DNA from: Burkholderiales bacterium
GTDB lineage: Bacteria; Pseudomonadota; Gammaproteobacteria; Burkholderiales; Burkholderiaceae_C
Reading direction: 5' to 3'
NCBI GenBank assembly: GCA_025352345.1
Contig: JANXTP010000249.1
Location: 1 to 8,343, forward strand
Length of the DNA: 8,343 nucleotides
Made by a program: the position numbers and the translations under genes
Shown: positions 6,046 through 8,343 of the stretch, piece after piece
Layout: every line of letters starts with the position of its first letter
Position numbering within the stretch: position 1 is the stretch's first letter
The notes under the pieces: model-generated
Seen by the model: only the letters and a program-made list of their open reading frames with translations
What the model was told of the DNA's origin: nothing
The model's database searches: none

Positions 6046-7539
6046 TCAGCGCTTGGGTCCGGTCGAGCGCGGGGTGAACGGAACACCACCGTCGCGCCGC
6101 GGCTCCGGCCGGGGACCGGACGGACGGGCCGCCGGTGCGGCCGCACGAGCGCCTTGCGGTGCATTGCCATCGCGAGCCGGAGCGCGCGGGGCCTGCCCGC
6201 CACCGCCTGAGCCCGATCGCGCTGGCGCGCCGCCACCGTAACCACCGCCACCGCCTGAGCGCGACGGCGCTGAGCGACCGTCATTGCGACCCCGGCCGCC
6301 GCCACCACCGCCACCGCTGGTGCGGAAGCCGCCGCGACCGGCGCCTTCACCGATCACCATGCGACCCAGCACGATCGGCTCGGCCTTCTCGCCCACAGGC
6401 GGAGCGAAGCCATCGATGATCTCCTTCGGAATCTCGCGCTTGATCAGCCGCTCGATGTCGCGCAGGAAGCCGTTCTCGTCGGGGCAGACCAGCGAGATCG
6501 CCTCGCCCTGCGCGCCGGCGCGGCCGGTGCGGCCGATGCGGTGCACATAATCTTCCGGCACGTTCGGCAGTTCGTAGTTGACGACGTGCGGCAGCATGTC
6601 GATGTCGATGCCACGCGCGGCGATGTCTGTTGCCACCAGCACCGTCAGGTCGCCGGTCTTGAACTCCGCCAGCGCCTTGGTGCGTGCGCCCTGGCTCTTG
6701 TTGCCGTGGATCGCCATCGCGCTGATGCCCTGTTTCTCCAGGAACTCGACCAGCTTGTTGGCACCGCTCTTCATCCGCGTGAACACCAGCACCTGCTCCC
6801 AGTCGTTCGACTTGATCAGGTGCGCCAGCAGGTCCTTCTTCATCTCGCGGCCGACCGGGTGGACCTTCTGTGCGATGGTGTCGGCGGTCTGGTTGCGGCG
6901 CGCCACTTCGATCAAGGCAGGCTTGTTGAGCAAGCGATCGGCCAGTGCCTTGATCTCGTCGCTGAAGGTCGCTGAAAACAGCAGGCTCTGCTTCTGTGCC
7001 GGCACGATGGCCAGCACCTTCTTGATGTCGTGGATGAAGCCCATGTCCAGCATGCGATCGGCCTCGTCGAGCACAAAGATTTCGATGTGGCTCAAATCCA
7101 GCGTGCGCTGCTGGTGGTGGTCGAGCAGACGGCCCGGTGTGGCGACCAGGATGTCGACACCGCGGCGCAGCTTGTCGATCTGCGGCTGCATGCCGACGCC
7201 GCCGAACATCACCATCGAGGTGAGCTTGCTGTACTTGCCGTAGGTGCGCACGCTTTCCTCGACCTGGGCGGCGAGTTCACGGGTGGGCGTCAGGATCAGC
7301 GCGCGGATCGGCAGCTTGCCCTTGGCATCGCGCACGGCGGGCTTTTCCATCAGCCGGTGCAGCATCGGCAGCGTGAAGCCGGCCGTCTTTCCGGTGCCGG
7401 TCTGCGCGCCGCCGAGCAGGTCGCTGCCCGACAGCACGACCGGTATCGCCTGCATCTGGATCGGTGTGGGGACGGTGTAGCCGTATTCAGCGACGGCACG
7501 CAACAAGGGCTCGGCGAGGCCGAGAGTTTCAAAAGACAT
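6046..7539 (-). CDS. rhlE: DEAD-box ATP-dependent RNA helicase RhlE
   Basis: RhlE proteins use ATP to unwind short RNA duplexes and act in ribosome assembly, RNA decay and cold adaptation. The 497-residue protein has every core motif in order: the Q motif (FETLGL, with Q28 in PTPIQ), AQTGTGKT (45-52), PTRELA (85-90), TPGR (134-137), DEAD (158-161), SAT (189-191), ATDIAARGID (303-312) and HRIGRTGR (333-340). From about residue 400 the tail is disordered, with Gly runs (403-437) and scattered Arg, ending in PKR; such tails bind RNA non-specifically. The start matches the usual MSFETLGL; on the minus strand only a GGA about 10 nt upstream resembles a ribosome site. The gene is convergent with the secreted-protein gene, sharing its terminator, and divergent from ettA. 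Its leader contains inverted repeats. Confidence 0.97.
   Translation of the reverse strand: MSFETLGLAEPLLRAVAEYGYTVPTPIQMQAIPVVLSGSDLLGGAQTGTGKTAGFTLPMLHRLMEKPAVRDAKGKLPIRALILTPTRELAAQVEESVRTYGKYSKLTSMVMFGGVGMQPQIDKLRRGVDILVATPGRLLDHHQQRTLDLSHIEIFVLDEADRMLDMGFIHDIKKVLAIVPAQKQSLLFSATFSDEIKALADRLLNKPALIEVARRNQTADTIAQKVHPVGREMKKDLLAHLIKSNDWEQVLVFTRMKSGANKLVEFLEKQGISAMAIHGNKSQGARTKALAEFKTGDLTVLVATDIAARGIDIDMLPHVVNYELPNVPEDYVHRIGRTGRAGAQGEAISLVCPDENGFLRDIERLIKREIPKEIIDGFAPPVGEKAEPIVLGRMVIGEGAGRGGFRTSGGGGGGGRGRNDGRSAPSRSGGGGGYGGGAPARSGSGGGGQAPRAPARDGNAPQGARAAAPAARPSGPRPEPRRDGGVPFTPRSTGPKR
6229..6333 (-). repeat. Low-complexity Gly-rich codon repeat in the rhlE tail
   Basis: This stretch of rhlE encodes residues 403-437, which include runs of seven and five glycines and GGYGGG. 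On the plus strand it appears as near-repeats of CCGCCGCCACCACCGCCACC. Such tracts can gain or lose triplets by replication slippage, changing tail length without breaking the frame. Confidence 0.6.
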
Positions 7540-7562
7540 ATGGAGATTCCAAACAGGGATCG

Positions 7563-7597
7563 GCCTGTCGCTCGATTGCCGAGCGCCAGTCGCAGGC
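7563..7597 (-). repeat. Two-tier inverted repeat in the rhlE leader
   Basis: The inner arms CGCTCG (7569-7574) and CGAGCG (7580-7585) enclose a 5-nt loop. The outer arms GCCTG (7563-7567) and CAGGC (7593-7597) can pair around them with an asymmetric bulge. In rhlE mRNA this would fold about 25-60 nt upstream of the start codon. It could be a regulatory leader structure or chance. Confidence 0.35.
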
Positions 7598-7647
7598 AGA
7601 GGGGTGTGAGGGGCGTTGCTGACGCAAAGGCCCGGTCAGGATGACAA

Positions 7648-7673
7648 CAGCGCGGCGACTGGTGACCGCGCTG
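7648..7673. repeat. Perfect 8-bp inverted repeat between rhlE and ettA
   Basis: CAGCGCGG (7648-7655) and CCGCGCTG (7666-7673) are perfect inverted copies with a 10-nt centre. Neither neighbouring gene ends here, so a terminator role is unlikely. A protein-binding site or a hairpin in the rhlE leader is possible, if transcription of rhlE starts upstream of it. It overlaps the candidate ettA promoter. Confidence 0.4.
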
Positions 7674-7690
7674 GATGCGAGTAGTCTAAC
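7662..7690 (+). promoter_or_regulatory. Weak candidate sigma-70 promoter for ettA
   Basis: GTGACC (7662-7667) and TCTAAC (7685-7690) are separated by 17 bp; each matches its consensus hexamer at four of six positions. Transcription would start near 7697, giving a leader of about 160 nt before ettA. The overlap with the 8-bp inverted repeat would fit an operator, but this is only a visual match. Confidence 0.25.
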
Positions 7691-7856
7691 GGGTTTCCCC
7701 TGATATCGAGGTCGATCAGGCGGGTAAACGACTGGCAAACCTCGACCAACGACAATACGACGTCTGCGTCGACGGAGCCCTCGCGGTCACACCGTCACCA
7801 CCGGCTCCTTCTGCGCCGCACAACGCCCGTCACTCACTGAATTCTTCAAGGCAACC

Positions 7857-8343
7857 ATGGCTCAGTACGTATTTACGATGAACCGCGTCGGCAAGATCGT
7901 TCCGCCGAAGCGTCAGATCCTCAAGAACATTTCGCTGAGCTTCTTCCCCGGCGCCAAGATCGGCATGCTGGGCCTGAACGGCTCGGGCAAGTCGACGTTG
8001 CTGAAGATCATGGCCGGCGTCGACAAGCACATCGAAGGCGAAGCCACGCCGATGCCGGGTCTGAAGATCGGCTACCTGCCGCAGGAGCCGGTGATGAACC
8101 CGGAGCAGACGGTGCGCGAATCGGTCGAGGAAGGCATCGGCGGCGTGCTCGCCGCGAAGAAGCGGCTCGACGAGGTCTATGCCGAGTACGCCGCGGAGGA
8201 TGCCGACTTCGACGCGCTGGCCGCCGAGCAGGCCCAGCTCGAAGCGGTGATCGCCGCTGCCGGCTCCGAGAACACCGATCTGCAGCTCGAACTGGCCGCC
8301 GACGCGCTGCGCCTACCGCCGTGGGACGCCGTCATCGGCAAGC
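7857..8343 (+). CDS. ettA: Energy-dependent translational throttle protein EttA, N-terminal part (cut by the window end)
   Basis: EttA is an ABC-F ATPase that binds the ribosomal E site and gates entry into elongation according to the ATP/ADP level; it is soluble and has no transport role. The 162 residues visible closely follow the E. coli protein: MAQYVFTMNRVGKIVPPKRQ, the Walker A GLNGSGKST (39-47), the Q-loop region GYLPQEP (72-78), TVRESVEEG (85-93), then the Glu/Ala-rich arm insertion (about 95-140) that contacts ribosomal RNA, and ADALRLPPWDA. The signature motif, Walker B, the linker and the second ABC domain lie beyond the right edge. AAGG (7848-7851) is 5 nt before ATG and supports this start. 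It is divergent from rhlE, another ribosome- or RNA-related gene. Confidence 0.95.
   Translation, partial: MAQYVFTMNRVGKIVPPKRQILKNISLSFFPGAKIGMLGLNGSGKSTLLKIMAGVDKHIEGEATPMPGLKIGYLPQEPVMNPEQTVRESVEEGIGGVLAAKKRLDEVYAEYAAEDADFDALAAEQAQLEAVIAAAGSENTDLQLELAADALRLPPWDAVIGK

Larger units (their letters stand above)
7540..7856. other. Divergent intergenic region between rhlE and ettA
   Basis: This 317-bp gap must hold the promoters of both divergent genes. It contains two inverted repeats nearer rhlE, listed separately, and one weak sigma-70-like site facing ettA. A small CGACG/CGTCG hairpin lies at 7758-7771. From 7775 to 7845 I see nothing recognisable. No convincing promoter for rhlE was found by eye. 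The open frames here have no family resemblance and are not called. Confidence 0.7.

Noticed and set aside
7030..7644. 204-codon plus-strand frame antisense to rhlE
   Set aside because: It is a shadow of the conserved helicase core and has no recognisable motif.
7529..7738. 69-codon minus-strand frame in the rhlE leader
   Set aside because: It overlaps the rhlE start, has no ribosome site or family resemblance, and is best read as leader sequence.

Overview
This 8.3-kb window is GC-rich chromosomal DNA with the gene content and protein sequences of a betaproteobacterium, most likely Burkholderiales of the Leptothrix/Rubrivivax/Comamonadaceae kind. The assignment is inferred from an EttA start almost identical to the E. 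coli protein, a RhlE with a long Gly/Arg tail, and an intact DnaE2 of the type found in these bacteria. The genes are ordinary, and I see no new multi-gene system. The most interesting signal is at the left edge.

Left edge (1-183): the minus strand encodes the N-terminal part of an IS1595-family (ISXO2-like) transposase that runs off the window. The insertion sequence appears to end near position 138. The next bases complete the right half of a betaproteobacterial LexA (SOS) operator, while its left half is missing. The element therefore seems to have landed in the SOS operator of dnaE2. It also places a TTGCTG hexamer 19 bp upstream of a TATAAA, a possible hybrid promoter.

Left half (184-3860): dnaE2, the error-prone PolIII alpha subunit of mutagenic translesion synthesis, is intact (1094 codons from GTG). 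A 200-bp gap with two perfect 7-bp inverted repeats follows, then a strong ribosome binding site and a 63-aa entericidin-like lipoprotein ended by a probable terminator.

Middle (3963-6028): yaaA, the iron-limiting peroxide-stress protein, and a 2-oxoglutarate/Fe(II) prolyl 4-hydroxylase-like oxygenase lie 8-10 bp apart, apparently as an operon. A 68-aa secreted Ala/Pro/Lys-rich protein follows. A near-perfect bidirectional terminator (17-bp stem, UUCG loop) then separates this convoy from the convergent rhlE.

Right part (6046-8343): the DEAD-box RNA helicase gene rhlE on the minus strand is divergent from ettA, the ABC-F translational throttle gene, which is cut by the window end. The 317-bp region between them holds two inverted repeats that would fold in the rhlE leader, plus a weak candidate promoter for ettA.

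Taken together, the genes concern stress biology: SOS mutagenesis (dnaE2), peroxide and iron (yaaA), envelope small proteins, and RNA or ribosome remodelling (rhlE, ettA). Apart from yaaA and the oxygenase, they look like independent transcription units.
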